64,000 bases of DNA from DASWLF01 sp963768765 (GCA_963768765.1 CAVYJK010000027.1:77067-141066), one strand, 5' to 3'. Positions 1 through 9,485 are shown, counted from the stretch's first letter. Translations and numbers: made by a program. Notes: generated by a model not told the origin, from the letters alone.

Positions 1-2
1 TC

Positions 3-734
3 ATCATCGCGGCCCGCCCCAGCATGGGGAAAACCGCCCTGGCCCTGAACATCGCTTACAACGCCGCCTACAAGCCCCAGGTGCCGGTGGCCTTTTTCTC
101 CCTGGAAATGTCCAAGGAGCAGCTGGTGCGCCGGCTGCTCAGCAGCATCGGCGAAGTGGACGCCTCCAACCTCAGGCGGGCTTTCCTCAGCACCCCGGAA
201 TGGGCCAACCTCCAGACCGCCGCGGGCTACCTGCTGGACTGCCCCATCTTCATCGACGACACCCCGGCGGCCACGGTCCTGGACATCCGGGCCAAGGCCC
301 GGCGCCTCAAGGCCGACGGCAAACTGGGCCTGGTGATCATCGACTACCTGCAGCTCATGCGGGGGCGGTACAACGCTCCCAGCCGGGAGCAGGAAATCTC
401 CGAGATTTCCCGGTCCCTGAAGGCCCTGGCCAAGGAGCTGAACGTGCCGGTCATGGCGCTGTCCCAGCTCAACCGGCGGGTGGAGGAGCGTCCCAACAAA
501 CGGCCCCAACTGGCAGACTTGCGGGAATCCGGGGCCATCGAGCAGGACGCCGACGTCATCATCTTCATCTACCGGGACGAGATTTACCGGGAAGACTCCC
601 CGGAGAAGGGCAGCGCGGAAGTGATCGTGGGCAAACAGCGCAACGGCCCCACCGGCAAAGTGAAACTGGCCTTCCGGGATAAGTTCACCCGCTTTGACAA
701 CCTGGCCCGGGAAGAGGCCGCAGTGGGGTTTTAG
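3..734 (+). CDS. dnaB: Replicative DNA helicase DnaB, C-terminal part (truncated by window edge)
   Basis: Hexameric 5'-3' helicase that unwinds DNA at the replication fork. Only the RecA-like C-terminal ATPase domain is present; the frame is open from the first complete codon at 3, so the N-terminal half lies outside the window. Visible: Walker A (ARPSMGKT, codons from base 12), the SLEMSKEQL motif, Walker B-like LVIIDYLQLM, the LSQLNRRVEERPNKRPQLADL segment with DLRESGAIEQDAD, and the C-terminal VGKQRNGPTG motif typical of DnaB. Family length is about 450-470 residues, so roughly half is missing. The methionine at base 24 lies inside the P-loop and cannot be the start. Very secure. Confidence 0.96.
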   Translation: MIAARPSMGKTALALNIAYNAAYKPQVPVAFFSLEMSKEQLVRRLLSSIGEVDASNLRRAFLSTPEWANLQTAAGYLLDCPIFIDDTPAATVLDIRAKARRLKADGKLGLVIIDYLQLMRGRYNAPSREQEISEISRSLKALAKELNVPVMALSQLNRRVEERPNKRPQLADLRESGAIEQDADVIIFIYRDEIYREDSPEKGSAEVIVGKQRNGPTGKVKLAFRDKFTRFDNLAREEAAVGF

Positions 735-757
735 AAAAAGAAATTGGGGGAGGGGGC

Positions 758-839
758 TAAGGGCCCACGGCCCTTACCCGAATGGGCCTGCGGCCCATTT
801 TTACGATTATGGTTTTATTAGCCTGCGGCTAATAAAACC
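758..839 (+). terminator. Three consecutive short hairpins with triplet loops after dnaB
   Basis: Three perfect inverted repeats in 82 bases: TAAGGGCC-CAC-GGCCCTTA (758-776), AATGGGCC-TGC-GGCCCATT (781-799, followed by a T run) and a 13-bp stem GGTTTTATTAGCC-TGC-GGCTAATAAAACC (811-839). The middle one with its T run is a plausible rho-independent terminator of dnaB. The remaining bases to 1001 show no gene. Confidence 0.6.
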
Positions 840-1001
840 ACCCCCAATCCCATATGGGAAGAAATTTGAGCCGGGGAAGGCGGGACCAACGGCCCCGCCT
901 TCCCAGGCTCCAGTTTAGGGGGTTGGGAGGGGAGTTTGAGGGGAGGGCAGGGGAACCTACGAAAAATGTCCCCCGGTCCTCCCCCCAGATTAACTATCCT
1001 C

Positions 1002-1406
1002 TCAGGCGACTTTCACCTCGATCTTCCGGGGTTTGGCCTTTGCCACTTTGGGCAGCTGCAGCCGCAGGACGCCGTCCTTCATGGTGGCTTCGATGCGGGA
1101 CTGGTCGATGATGGCCCCCAGGTGGAACTCCCGGTAGAAGTCCCCGGTGTAGTACTCCTGCACCAGCAGGTTCTCCTTGTCCCCCATGGGCGGGGCGATC
1201 TCGCCGCTGATGACCAGGTGGTTTTCCCGGACGTCCACGGTGATCTTCTCGGAAGGCACGCCGGGCATATCGGCCACCAGGGTCAGGGCCTCGGGGGTTT
1301 CAAAGATGTCCACTGCCGGCAGGAAGACCGGGCCGGGCCGCACGTGTTCGCCCTTGGCCGGCGCCTCTTCTTTGACTCTCGGTTTCAGTTCTTTTTCTTC
1401 AGCCAT
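1002..1406 (-). CDS. Small heat shock protein, Hsp20/alpha-crystallin family (second copy)
   Basis: ATP-independent holdase chaperone, 134 residues. After a charged N-terminal arm (residues 1-25) comes an alpha-crystallin domain: PAVDIFETPEALTLVADMPG, then the beta-strand series ENHLVISGE, and the C-terminal GVLRLQLPK strand. It ends in a basic KPRKIEVKVA tail that matches the tail of the upstream copy. It lies 11 bases downstream of the other hsp20 on the same strand, so the two are very probably cotranscribed. Compared with its neighbour it has lost the usual arginine-rich start and reads like the 'partner' Hsp20 found in paired operons of anaerobes. Confidence 0.9.
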   Translation of the reverse strand: MAEEKELKPRVKEEAPAKGEHVRPGPVFLPAVDIFETPEALTLVADMPGVPSEKITVDVRENHLVISGEIAPPMGDKENLLVQEYYTGDFYREFHLGAIIDQSRIEATMKDGVLRLQLPKVAKAKPRKIEVKVA

Positions 1407-1417
1407 GGTTATCTCCT

Positions 1418-1873
1418 TCAGACGGCCTTCACCTTGATCTGGCGCGGTTTGGTCTCCGCGGGCTTGGCCATCTTGATGGTCAGGATACCGTTTTTGTATG
1501 CGGCCTCCACCTTGGCGGGGCTCACCGGCATGGGCAGGGGGACCACCCGGCGGAAGTAGCCGGATTCCCGCTCCCGGCGGTGGTAGTTGACCTGTTTTTC
1601 CTCGGTGGGGATTTTCCTTTCGCCCCTAAGGATCAGGTTGCCCTCATGGACGGTGATTTCCAGAGCCTCCGCTTTGATGCCGGGCAACTCGGCCCGCACA
1701 TAGACATTATCCTGGTCTTCGGAGATGTTCACCAGGGGATAAACCCCGGGGCGCCATTGGGCCAGGCCGGGGCCGAAGGTCTCCTCAAAGAGGCGGCCCA
1801 TCCGGCGCTGGAGACGCTCCATTTCCCGGTAGGGGTCCCCCCAGTAGGGGTCCCTAAAAGTCACTATAGGCAT
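1418..1873 (-). CDS. Small heat shock protein, Hsp20/alpha-crystallin family (first copy)
   Basis: Cytoplasmic holdase of 151 residues. The N-terminal arm (MPIVTFRDPYWGDPYREMERLQ) is typical of bacterial class A Hsp20 proteins. The alpha-crystallin domain follows (PLVNISEDQDNVYVRAELPGI, ... EGNLILRGERK, ... YKNGILTIKMAKP). An AGGAGG ribosome-binding site sits 6 bases before the ATG at 1873. First gene of a two-gene hsp20 operon with a sigma70-like promoter just upstream; no CIRCE element is visible. Confidence 0.93.
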   Translation of the reverse strand: MPIVTFRDPYWGDPYREMERLQRRMGRLFEETFGPGLAQWRPGVYPLVNISEDQDNVYVRAELPGIKAEALEITVHEGNLILRGERKIPTEEKQVNYHRRERESGYFRRVVPLPMPVSPAKVEAAYKNGILTIKMAKPAETKPRQIKVKAV

Positions 1874-1909
1874 GATTAGCCTCCTCGTTTATTTTATTTC
1901 TAAAGATAG

Positions 1910-1938
1910 AAAATAATCACTGCCTCTGGGCCGGTCAA
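1910..1938 (-). promoter_or_regulatory. Putative sigma70 promoter of the hsp20 pair
   Basis: On the minus strand TTGACC (1933-1938) and TATTTT (1910-1915) are separated by 17 bases. The -10 box ends 36 bases before the first hsp20 ATG. The -35 matches consensus at 5 of 6 positions and the -10 at 4 of 6. A heat-shock sigma32 consensus is not convincing. Confidence 0.45.
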
Positions 1939-2011
1939 GGGGCTTACCTGTTGAAAGTTTTGCCAAATTTCTATAAATAAAGGGAGCGAATCATTACGGG
2001 AAGGATGGCTG

Positions 2012-2665
2012 ATGACGTTTCCCTGGCAGGAGATTGACTGGGTGCTCCTGGACATGGACGGCACCCTGCTGGACAAGCATTTCGACGATTATTTCTGGGA
2101 GACCCTGGTGCCCCAGGAGTATGCCCGGCGTCAGGGGATGCCCCTGGCCCAGGCCCGGGACCTGGTGTTCGCCCGCTACCGGCGGGAGGAAGGCACCCTC
2201 AACTGGACAGACATCGACTTCTGGTCCCGGGAACTGGACCTGGACATTCCGGCCCTGAAGGAAGGTATCCGCCACCTCATCGAAGTCCACCCCGACGCGG
2301 AGGATTTCTTGAAGTTCCTGGGGGCCCGGGGGAAAAAGGTGGCCCTGGTGACCAACGCCCACTACAAGACCCTGAGCCTGAAAATGAACCACGTAGGGCT
2401 GTTGGGGTATTTCGACGAGGTGATTTCCTCCTTCGACCTGGGAACCCCCAAGGAAGACCCGCACTTCTGGAGGATTCTGCGAGAACGCCTGGGGTTCGAC
2501 CCCGGGCGAGCCTTGCTGGTGGACGACAACGCCGAGGCCCTGGCCGCGGCCAGGCAGTTCGGCCTCAAGTACCCCTTCTTCAAGGCCAAATCCAGCTCGC
2601 AGCAGGGCCCCGAAGCCCACCCGGACTTCCCCTCCATCGAGTCTTTTCGGGAATTGATGGAGTAA
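2012..2665 (+). CDS. yrfG: HAD-superfamily phosphatase, YrfG-like GMP/IMP nucleotidase
   Basis: Likely purine mononucleotide 5'-phosphatase, 217 residues. HAD motif I is LLDMDGTLLD (residues 11-20, catalytic Asp pair). It is followed by FDDYFWETLVP and the GTLNWTDIDFWSRELDLDI block that is characteristic of the YrfG subgroup. Motif II is the ALVTNAH segment, the motif III lysine lies in LGTPKEDPHFW, and motif IV is LLVDDNAEAL. A GGGAAGGA sequence ahead of the ATG supports the start. It stands alone between the divergent hsp20 operon and convergent murA. Substrate is inferred from the family only. Confidence 0.82.
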   Translation: MTFPWQEIDWVLLDMDGTLLDKHFDDYFWETLVPQEYARRQGMPLAQARDLVFARYRREEGTLNWTDIDFWSRELDLDIPALKEGIRHLIEVHPDAEDFLKFLGARGKKVALVTNAHYKTLSLKMNHVGLLGYFDEVISSFDLGTPKEDPHFWRILRERLGFDPGRALLVDDNAEALAAARQFGLKYPFFKAKSSSQQGPEAHPDFPSIESFRELME

Positions 2666-2686
2666 ATAATAGGGGTCAGGGATCAG

Positions 2687-2724
2687 GGGTCAGAGGTCAG
2701 GGATTAAAAACTAACCTCTGACCC
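2687..2724. terminator. Hairpin between convergent yrfG-like gene and murA
   Basis: An 11-bp perfect stem GGGTCAGAGGT (2687-2697) / ACCTCTGACCC (2714-2724) fills the short gap between two convergent genes. It is embedded in degenerate 'GGGTCAGGGATCAG' repeats, so it may act in both directions. Confidence 0.5.
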
Positions 2725-2745
2725 TCCTGGCCCCTATCCCCTAAT

Positions 2746-3999
<1,254 letters not shown>

Positions 4000-4012
4000 T
4001 TAGGTTTTCCGT

Positions 4013-4078
4013 GTAGGGTGGGCACCGCCCACCTTTTTTGGCAATCGGTAAAGGAATGGTGGGCCGTGCCCACCCTAC
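4013..4078. repeat. Intergenic palindromic repeat, GTAGGGTGGGC family
   Basis: GTAGGGTGGGCACCGCCCACC at the left and GGTGGGCCGTGCCCACCCTAC at the right form two small hairpins that are also mutual inverted repeats. Further copies occur at 23157-23218, 25615-25701 and 26143-26191. On its right a 32-codon open stretch on the minus strand (about 4081-4185) has no start codon. Confidence 0.75.
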
Positions 4079-4202
4079 ATTTACTTAAAGTTATACCAGT
4101 CCTGGGGATCGATCCTGGTAAGAGTTTGGCCGCTCCTGACCGTAACCACGATGGGCTCAGGCGATTGGCACTCTACCCCATGCCGCCATCAACAGTAAAA
4201 GC

Positions 4203-4409
4203 GAGACCTTTGCAAAAGTATCAAGACCAATATTCTCGCGGCTGGAAGGTCTTATAATCCCCCCTCCCCCCCCTTTAAGAAAGGGGGGTAATAAAAGATA
4301 AGTCCTTGATAGATAATGGAAAACCATCTTAAGTCCCCCTTTTCTAAAGGGGGATTTAGGGGGATTATTAACGCCTTCATATTCCGACTAAGCCTTTTTC
4401 AGAGGTCTC
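4203..4409. mobile_element. MITE-like element with GAGACCTYTGCAAAAG ends
   Basis: GAGACCTTTGCAAAAG (from 4203) and, inverted, CTTTTTCAGAGGTCTC (to 4409) match at 14 of 16 positions and enclose 207 bp without a gene. Inside (4257-4371) lies a copy of the AAAGGGGGATTTAGGGGG repeat family. A related, better conserved pair of ends occurs at 31721-31842. The ends resemble insertion-sequence termini, but no transposase is present. Confidence 0.5.
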
Positions 4410-4431
4410 AAAGCCTCAAAAAGTCACATCC

Positions 4432-5368
4432 CTAGCTGTCCTCCGCCACCAGGTCAAGCAGACTGGGAGATTTAAATTCCAAGGCGAATTGCCTTATCCG
4501 CCGCTCCGCCAGGCGGACGTATCCCGCCTCGATCTCGTAGCCCACATAATTTCGGTCGTCCAGCAGGGCGGCGATGCCCGTGCTGCCGCTGCCCATGAAG
4601 GGATCCAGCACCACTTCGCCTTCGAAGGTGTAGAGCTGGATGAGGCGGTGGGGCAGCTCCACCGGGAAGGGGGCCGGGTGGCCCACGCTCCGGGCTGAGA
4701 CCGCCGGAAAGGTCCAGACGCTCTTGGTGAACTCTAAAAAATCGTCCCGAGAGATGGTGGCCCGCCTTTTATGCGGGTTTTTCCGGGTGAAGGCGCCTTT
4801 GGAGAAGATCAGGATGTATTCGTGCACGTCCCTGAGCGTCGGGTTGGCGGGCGAGCGCCAGGTGCCCCAGGCGGTGGAAGGGGAGGCGCTGGCCCCCTTG
4901 TTCCAGATGATCTCCCCCCGCATGAGGAAACCCGCCTCCAGCATCCCCCGGATGAGGAAGGAGTGGATGGGGAGGTAAGGCTTGCGCCCCAGGTTGGCGA
5001 TGTTGACGCAGGCCCGGCCCCCCGGCACCAGCACCCGGTGGACTTCCCGCCACACCCGGTCCAAAAATTCCAGGTAGTCCTCCAGGGTGACGTCCCGGTC
5101 GTACTCCTTGCCCACGTTATAAGGGGGGGAGGTGACCATGAGATGGACGCTGTGGTCGGGAAGCTCGGCCATCTGCTCCGAGGATTTACAGAAAATCTTA
5201 TCCAGATATTCCATGGGGACCGGGTTCTCCTGGTAGGAGCACTTCCTGCTCCTGGGGCGCCTGGGAGTAAAGCTTGCCGGCGTAAAACGCGGTGGAATCG
5301 TGGGAGATGCGGCCCGGGGTGCCGAAGGAGCTGGTGCGGGTCTTCTTTTTGGCAGGTTTAATCTGCAT
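4432..5368 (-). CDS. Site-specific DNA methyltransferase (N4-cytosine/N6-adenine, beta class), one frameshift
   Basis: AdoMet-dependent exocyclic-amine DNA methyltransferase. The catalytic motif IV is TSPPYNVGKEYD, followed late in the protein by the AdoMet-binding DPFMGSGSTGIAAL, which is the beta-class order; SPPY favours N4-cytosine but does not exclude N6-adenine. The conserved N-terminus (KKKTRTSSFGTPGRISHD..) sits in a different frame from MEYLDKIF. An extra G at 5236/5237 on the plus strand accounts for this; removing it joins the frames through EVLYQENPVP. No restriction endonuclease gene is adjacent, so it looks like an orphan enzyme. Without the correction a shorter protein could start at 5214. 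Confidence 0.88.
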
Positions 5369-5478
5369 GCGGTCAGCGGCACTTTTCAGGAGAAATTGCT
5401 GGTTATTAATCGTGGCGCCAAAAACTTTCTCGTCGGGCGCAGGGTTAATACTAAATAACCATTGAACGGGTATTCTTG

Positions 5479-5536
5479 GTAGGGGCGGACCCGCGTGTCC
5501 GCCCGTTTAAGGGCGCACCCCTGGGTGCGCCCCTAC
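5479..5536. repeat. Composite palindrome, GTAGGGGCG...CCCCTAC family
   Basis: Two hairpins (GGGCGGAC..GTCCGCCC and GGGCGCACCCCTGGGTGCGCCC) are enclosed by GTAGGGGCG and CGCCCCTAC. A second copy is at 26262-26321 and a partial one at 31877. The sequence between the methyltransferase start and this repeat (5369-5478) and from it to 5660 shows no gene. Confidence 0.7.
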
Positions 5537-5660
5537 AGAGCCCCTTCAGGATGTTGGGAATCGAACCTGACTGGCCATCCCCTTGATTTTACCTTGGTTT
5601 ATCAAGAGCCTATATGGTAGGATATTATATTGACGGCGGTATGGAAAGGGAAGGAAATTT

Positions 5661-6302
5661 ATGCAATTATGGCTGCTGGCCGGCATCCCGGTAAGTTCCT
5701 TCATCGTGGCCCTCTCCGGGGCCCTGATGCCGGGGCCGCTCCTCACCGTGACCGTGAGCGAAGCGGCCCGGCGAGGGTTTTGGGCCGGCCCCCTGATCAT
5801 CGTGGGTCACGCCCTGCTGGAGGCGGCCCTGGTCCTGACGCTGCTGGCCGGGCTGGGGGTGTGGCTGCACCGCCCCGTGGTCCTGGGCACCGTGGGCCTG
5901 CTGGGAGCCGGCATGCTGGGCTGGATGGGGGTGGGGCTGCTGAAGGCCTCCCGCCACAGCGTTCTTCAATTCGACCCCGAAGCCGAGGCAGGTATGCACC
6001 CGGTGGTGGCCGGGGTGCTCATGAGCGCCGCCAACCCTTACTGGCTCATCTGGTGGCTCACCATCGGGCTGGGCTACGTGCTGTTTTCCATGAAGTATGG
6101 ACTGCTGGGGGTGGCGCTTTTCTACCTGGGGCACATCCTGGCCGACTTCGCCTGGTACACCCTGGTGTCCGGGGCCGTGGCTCAGGGGCGACGCTTCCTT
6201 TCCGACAGATATTACCGGGGCTTTCTGGCCGGGTGCGGCGTCTTTCTCTTCGGCTTCGGCGGCTACTTCGGCGTCCAGGGAGTGAGGTTTTTTCTGAGTT
6301 AA
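5661..6302 (+). CDS. LysE family amino-acid/metabolite exporter
   Basis: Inner-membrane exporter of 213 residues with about six predicted transmembrane helices. The N-terminal helix carries SGALMPGPLLTVTVSEAARRGF, which matches the LysE/RhtB signature (PGP followed by a basic loop). GHALLEAALVL and AANPYWLIWWLTIGLGY continue the family pattern. AAGGAA 7 bases before the ATG supports this start. Substrate cannot be told. Downstream lie three hairpins before an MBL-fold gene on the same strand. Confidence 0.85.
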   Translation: MQLWLLAGIPVSSFIVALSGALMPGPLLTVTVSEAARRGFWAGPLIIVGHALLEAALVLTLLAGLGVWLHRPVVLGTVGLLGAGMLGWMGVGLLKASRHSVLQFDPEAEAGMHPVVAGVLMSAANPYWLIWWLTIGLGYVLFSMKYGLLGVALFYLGHILADFAWYTLVSGAVAQGRRFLSDRYYRGFLAGCGVFLFGFGGYFGVQGVRFFLS

Positions 6303-6312
6303 AAATGCAGGG

Positions 6313-6395
6313 ACGCACCTGTAGGTGCGCCATATCCGAGGTGCCCAAGCGGAGCTTGGGCCCAAATTGACGTTCCCAAGCAGGAGCTTGGGAAC
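6313..6395. repeat. Three intergenic hairpins between lysE-like and MBL genes
   Basis: GACGCACCTGTAGGTGCGCC (about 6313-6332), GCCCAAGC-GGA-GCTTGGGC (6343-6361) and GTTCCCAAGC-AGGA-GCTTGGGAAC (6372-6395). The second and third share the CCAAGC/GCTTGG core and look like neighbouring copies of one repeat. Confidence 0.65.
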
Positions 6396-6423
6396 GAGTA
6401 TTCGAAAAGGAAAAGGGTTAGCA

Positions 6424-7047
6424 ATGATCCACAAGGGCCTGACGGTGGGTTTACTGGAAGTCAACTGCTATATCCTGGGCGACGAGGAGACCAAGGAAGC
6501 GGTGGTCATTGACCCGGGCGGGGACGAAGACGAGATCCTGGAGGCCCTGAAGCACGCCGGGCTGAAGCTGAAACTGATCATCGACACCCACGGCCACTTC
6601 GACCACGTGGACGCCAACCTGCCCCTGAAAGAGGCCACCGGCGCCCAGATCGCCATCCACGAACTGGACGCCCCGGCCCTGAGCCAGCCTTCCCAGGAGG
6701 CCCTGTTCTTCACGGGCAACCGCCTGCGCACCTCCCAGGCCGACATCCTGCTGCACGAGGGCGACGTCCTTACCTTCGGCAAGTACCGGCTCAAAGTCCT
6801 GCACACCCCGGGCCATACCCCGGGAAGCATCAGCCTGGTGATGGAAAACCACCCCTACGTCTACGTGGGAGACCTGCTGTTCGCCGGGTCCATCGGGCGC
6901 ACCGACTTCCCCGGCGGCTCCTTTGAGGCCCTGATCAACGCAGTGCGCACCAAAATCTTTCCCCTGGGAGACCACTACACGGTGTACCCGGGCCACGGCC
7001 CCGTCACCACCGTGGACCAGGAGAAGAAGTATAACCCGTTTTTTTAG
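6424..7047 (+). CDS. MBL-fold metallo-hydrolase (glyoxalase II-like)
   Basis: 207-residue metallo-beta-lactamase-fold hydrolase. The metal-binding motif is THGHFDHVD (residues 60-68); other ligands are LHTPGHTPGS, the bridging Asp in YVGDLLFAGSIGRTDFPGG, and the C-terminal YPGHGPVTT. This is the small 'hydroxyacylglutathione hydrolase-like' group (YcbL type), which acts on thioesters. The frame is open further upstream through the repeats, but ATG at 6424 is preceded by AAAGGG and begins with the conserved MIHKGLTVGLLEVNCYIL, so it is taken as the start. Confidence 0.9.
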   Translation: MIHKGLTVGLLEVNCYILGDEETKEAVVIDPGGDEDEILEALKHAGLKLKLIIDTHGHFDHVDANLPLKEATGAQIAIHELDAPALSQPSQEALFFTGNRLRTSQADILLHEGDVLTFGKYRLKVLHTPGHTPGSISLVMENHPYVYVGDLLFAGSIGRTDFPGGSFEALINAVRTKIFPLGDHYTVYPGHGPVTTVDQEKKYNPFF

Positions 7048-7136
7048 GGAGATTTGGGGGTAGGGCCAGGGGCCAGGCGAGACGCCTGTGCACGGCCCTG
7101 CCCTCCCCTCAAGCCCCCCACCCAGCCCGCTTAAGA

Positions 7137-7173
7137 GGCTGTGACAGTCGGCCTAAGGCCGCCTGTCACAGCC
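7137..7173. terminator. Long hairpin downstream of the MBL gene
   Basis: An 11-bp perfect stem GGCTGTGACAG / CTGTCACAGCC encloses a second stem GGCCT-A-AGGCC. There is no strong T run after it, so it could be a repeat rather than a terminator. The surrounding 7048-7265 otherwise holds only G/C-rich repeats such as AGGCGAGACGCCT. Confidence 0.45.
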
Positions 7174-7265
7174 TGGAAGATAAAACTTAAGGGGTTAGGG
7201 GAGGGGTTTCAGGGGAGGGAGCAGGGGCCTGGGCCCCTGGCCCCCTCCCCTGAAAGGACTGGCAC

Positions 7266-8480
7266 ATGATCTTCACCGGCAAGCGCATTTTATTAGGGGT
7301 ATCCGGCGGCATTGCGGCGTACAAGGCCGCGGAGGTGGCCCGGCGGTTGATTTCTGCCGGGGCCCGGGTCAAGGTGGTGATGACCCGGGCGGCCCAGGAG
7401 TTTGTGGCGCCGCTGACGTTTCAGGCCCTCACCGGGGAGAAGGTGGCGGTGGCCATGTTCGGACCGCAGAGCGACCCCCTGGAGCACGTGGCCCTGGGGC
7501 AGGAGGTGGACGCGGTGGTGTTGGCGCCGGCCACCGCCAATCTCATCGGCAAGCTGGCCGCGGGCATCGGCGACGATCTGCTCACCACCGTGATGCTGGC
7601 CGCCAGCAAACCGGTGCTGGTCTGTCCGGCCATGAACGTTCAGATGTGGCACAATCCGGTGGTGCAGGAAAATCTTGAGCGCCTTCGGGCCCGGGGTCTT
7701 TCCGTGATGGAGCCGGGGGCCGGGGAGCTGGCCTGCGGGGCGGTGGGGCTGGGCCGGCTGCCGGAGCCGGAGACCATTGTGGAGGCCTGCGCCCGTCTGG
7801 TGAGCCCCCAGGACCTGGCCGGCTGCCGGGTGCTGGTCACCGCGGGCCCCACTCACGAAGATTTTGATCCGGTGCGCTTCCTGACCAACCGCTCCAGCGG
7901 CAAACAGGGCTACGCCCTGGCGAAGGTAGCGTGGCGCCGGGGGGCTGACGTCTGCCTTATCAGCGGCCCGTCGGCCCTGCCGGCGCCCTACGGGGTGGAA
8001 CTGGTCCAGGTGCGTTCGGCCCGGGAGATGGAAATTGCGGTGCAAGGGCGCTTCCCCCAGGCGGAGGCGCTGCTCATGGCCGCGGCGGTGAGCGACTACC
8101 GCCCCGGCCGGAATGAAGTAAAAAAGATGAAACGGGGCCAGGCGGAGGTGCAATACCACCTGGTGCAGAACCCTGACATCCTGAAGGCCCTGGGCGGGCT
8201 GAAAACCAGGCAGGTGCTGGTGGGGTTTGCGGCGGAGACCCACGACCTGGAGGCCGAGGCCCGCCGCAAGATGCAGGAGAAAGGTCTGGACCTCATCGTG
8301 GCCAACGACGTCAACCAACCGGATGCCGGCTTCCAGGTGGACACCAACGAAGTGATCCTCATCGCCCGGGACGGCGCCGCCGAGCGCCTGCCCTTGCTCA
8401 GCAAGGAGGAAGTGGCGGACCGGATTCTGAACCGGGTGGCGCCGCTCATCGCGGTGCGGCGGGAGACGGTCGTTGCCTGA
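7266..8480 (+). CDS. coaBC: Bifunctional phosphopantothenoylcysteine decarboxylase / phosphopantothenate-cysteine ligase
   Basis: Two consecutive steps of coenzyme A synthesis. The N-terminal flavin-dependent CoaC domain (residues 1-185) starts ILLGVSGGIAAYKAAEV and contains the active-site region with LVCPAMNVQMW (PAMN motif). The C-terminal CoaB domain starts VLVTAGPTHEDFDPVRFLTNRSSGKQG (nucleotide binding) and carries AAAVSDYRP and the KMKR segment. 404 residues, normal length. AAAGGA 9 bases before ATG supports the start. It overlaps the next gene by 8 bases, so the two are probably translationally coupled. Confidence 0.96.
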   Translation: MIFTGKRILLGVSGGIAAYKAAEVARRLISAGARVKVVMTRAAQEFVAPLTFQALTGEKVAVAMFGPQSDPLEHVALGQEVDAVVLAPATANLIGKLAAGIGDDLLTTVMLAASKPVLVCPAMNVQMWHNPVVQENLERLRARGLSVMEPGAGELACGAVGLGRLPEPETIVEACARLVSPQDLAGCRVLVTAGPTHEDFDPVRFLTNRSSGKQGYALAKVAWRRGADVCLISGPSALPAPYGVELVQVRSAREMEIAVQGRFPQAEALLMAAAVSDYRPGRNEVKKMKRGQAEVQYHLVQNPDILKALGGLKTRQVLVGFAAETHDLEAEARRKMQEKGLDLIVANDVNQPDAGFQVDTNEVILIARDGAAERLPLLSKEEVADRILNRVAPLIAVRRETVVA

Positions 8481-9216
8481 AAATCCGGGGCGGGAATTGC
8501 GGCAGCTGGCGGCGAGCCTGTCCCAGTGGCTCCGGTACCAGCGCCGTCTGGGGCTCAAGGCCCTCCCCGGGGAGGTTGGGGTGCGCCCGAAAGAGGAAAC
8601 GAGCCGGGAGGAGAAAATCCCCACCCTGGAGGAGATTCGGGCCGAGATGGGGAAGTGCCGCCGGTGCAAGCTCTACCCCGGCGCCACCAAGCTGGTCTTT
8701 GGAGACGGCAACCCGGACGCGGACCTGATGTTCATCGGCGAGGCCCCGGGCGCCGAAGAAGACTTGCAGGGCCTGCCCTTCGTGGGGGCCGCCGGGCAGC
8801 TCTTGAACAAATTGTTGAGCAAACTGGGGCTGCGCCGGGAGGAAGTCTACATCACCAACGTGGTGAAGAGCCGCCCGCCGGGTAACCGGGAGCCCGAGCC
8901 CGACGAAATCGAGGCCTGCCGGCCGTTTCTCTTAAAGCAGATCGAGGCCGTGCGGCCCCGGGTGATCGTCACCCTGGGAAGGGTGGCCACCCAGGTGGTG
9001 CTGGGGACTAAAGAGCCCCTGACCCGAATCAGGGGGCGCTGGCAGCGCTATGATCACATCCGGGTGATGCCCACGTTTCACCCCTCCTATCTCCTGCGGT
9101 TCCCCAAGGAACGGCATAAGACCTGGGTGGACATGCAGCAGGTGATGGAGTATCTGGCCGCCCAGGAGGGAATTAGTAAAAGCGGTTTCAAAACGCGGTT
9201 CATACTGTCACCCTGA
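8473..9216 (+). CDS. Uracil-DNA glycosylase family 4 (4Fe-4S)
   Basis: Removes uracil from DNA in base-excision repair. 247 residues, TTG start overlapping the coaBC stop. After a variable arm come CRRCKLYPGATKLVFGDGNP (cluster cysteines) and motif A, FIGEAPGAEEDLQGLPFVGAAGQLL. The other pair of cluster cysteines is not fully obvious: only one (EACRPFLL) is clear. Motif B is FHPSYLLR (residues about 199-206). The last codons (..RFILSP, stop) are supplied by an inserted palindromic repeat (TGTCACCCTGAGC), so the native C-terminus has probably been replaced. Confidence 0.93.
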   Translation: MPENPGRELRQLAASLSQWLRYQRRLGLKALPGEVGVRPKEETSREEKIPTLEEIRAEMGKCRRCKLYPGATKLVFGDGNPDADLMFIGEAPGAEEDLQGLPFVGAAGQLLNKLLSKLGLRREEVYITNVVKSRPPGNREPEPDEIEACRPFLLKQIEAVRPRVIVTLGRVATQVVLGTKEPLTRIRGRWQRYDHIRVMPTFHPSYLLRFPKERHKTWVDMQQVMEYLAAQEGISKSGFKTRFILSP

Positions 9217-9300
9217 GCGCAGCGAAGGGTCTAGATCTTTGAAAAGAATAGATTCTTCGCTTCGCTCAGAATGACTTTTCTACGAAAGAAGGTTTTGAAA
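9186..9300. repeat. Inverted-repeat element at the 3' end of the glycosylase gene
   Basis: TTTCAAAAC (9186-9194) and GTTTTGAAA (9292-9300) flank a TGTCACCCTGAGCGCAGCGAAG...CTTCGCTCAGAATGAC core, itself an imperfect palindrome. Related cores occur near 31931-32050 and in 46975-47165. A second, C/G-rich palindrome (CCCTCCC..GGGGGAGGG) occupies 9350-9465. No gene in 9217-9485. Confidence 0.65.
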
Positions 9301-9485
9301 TAGCTTGTAGTGTTCCATATCAGAAATACCTTGCATTAAAAATTGTCTCTTTTCCCTCCCTCTTGATGGGGGAGGGTCAGGGTGGGGGTGAATATGGTTA
9401 GTAATTCTTACAGGTTTCCCCCTCCCCCCAACCCCCTCCCGCCAGGGGAGGGGGAGTTTTTCTATACGACTGTGTCGAGGTAATT

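Noticed and set aside
4081..4190. Short peptide-like frame on the minus strand (..VVTVRSGQTLTRIDPQDWYNFK)
   Set aside because: It looks protein-like but has no start codon and only 32 codons between stops; at most a remnant.
5545..5610. Possible tRNA, because GGTTCGATTCCC occurs on the minus strand
   Set aside because: The flanking bases do not form a T stem, and no anticodon or acceptor arm can be drawn.
6325..6423. Upstream in-frame start for the MBL-fold hydrolase
   Set aside because: The extra residues are encoded by intergenic hairpins and are absent from the family.
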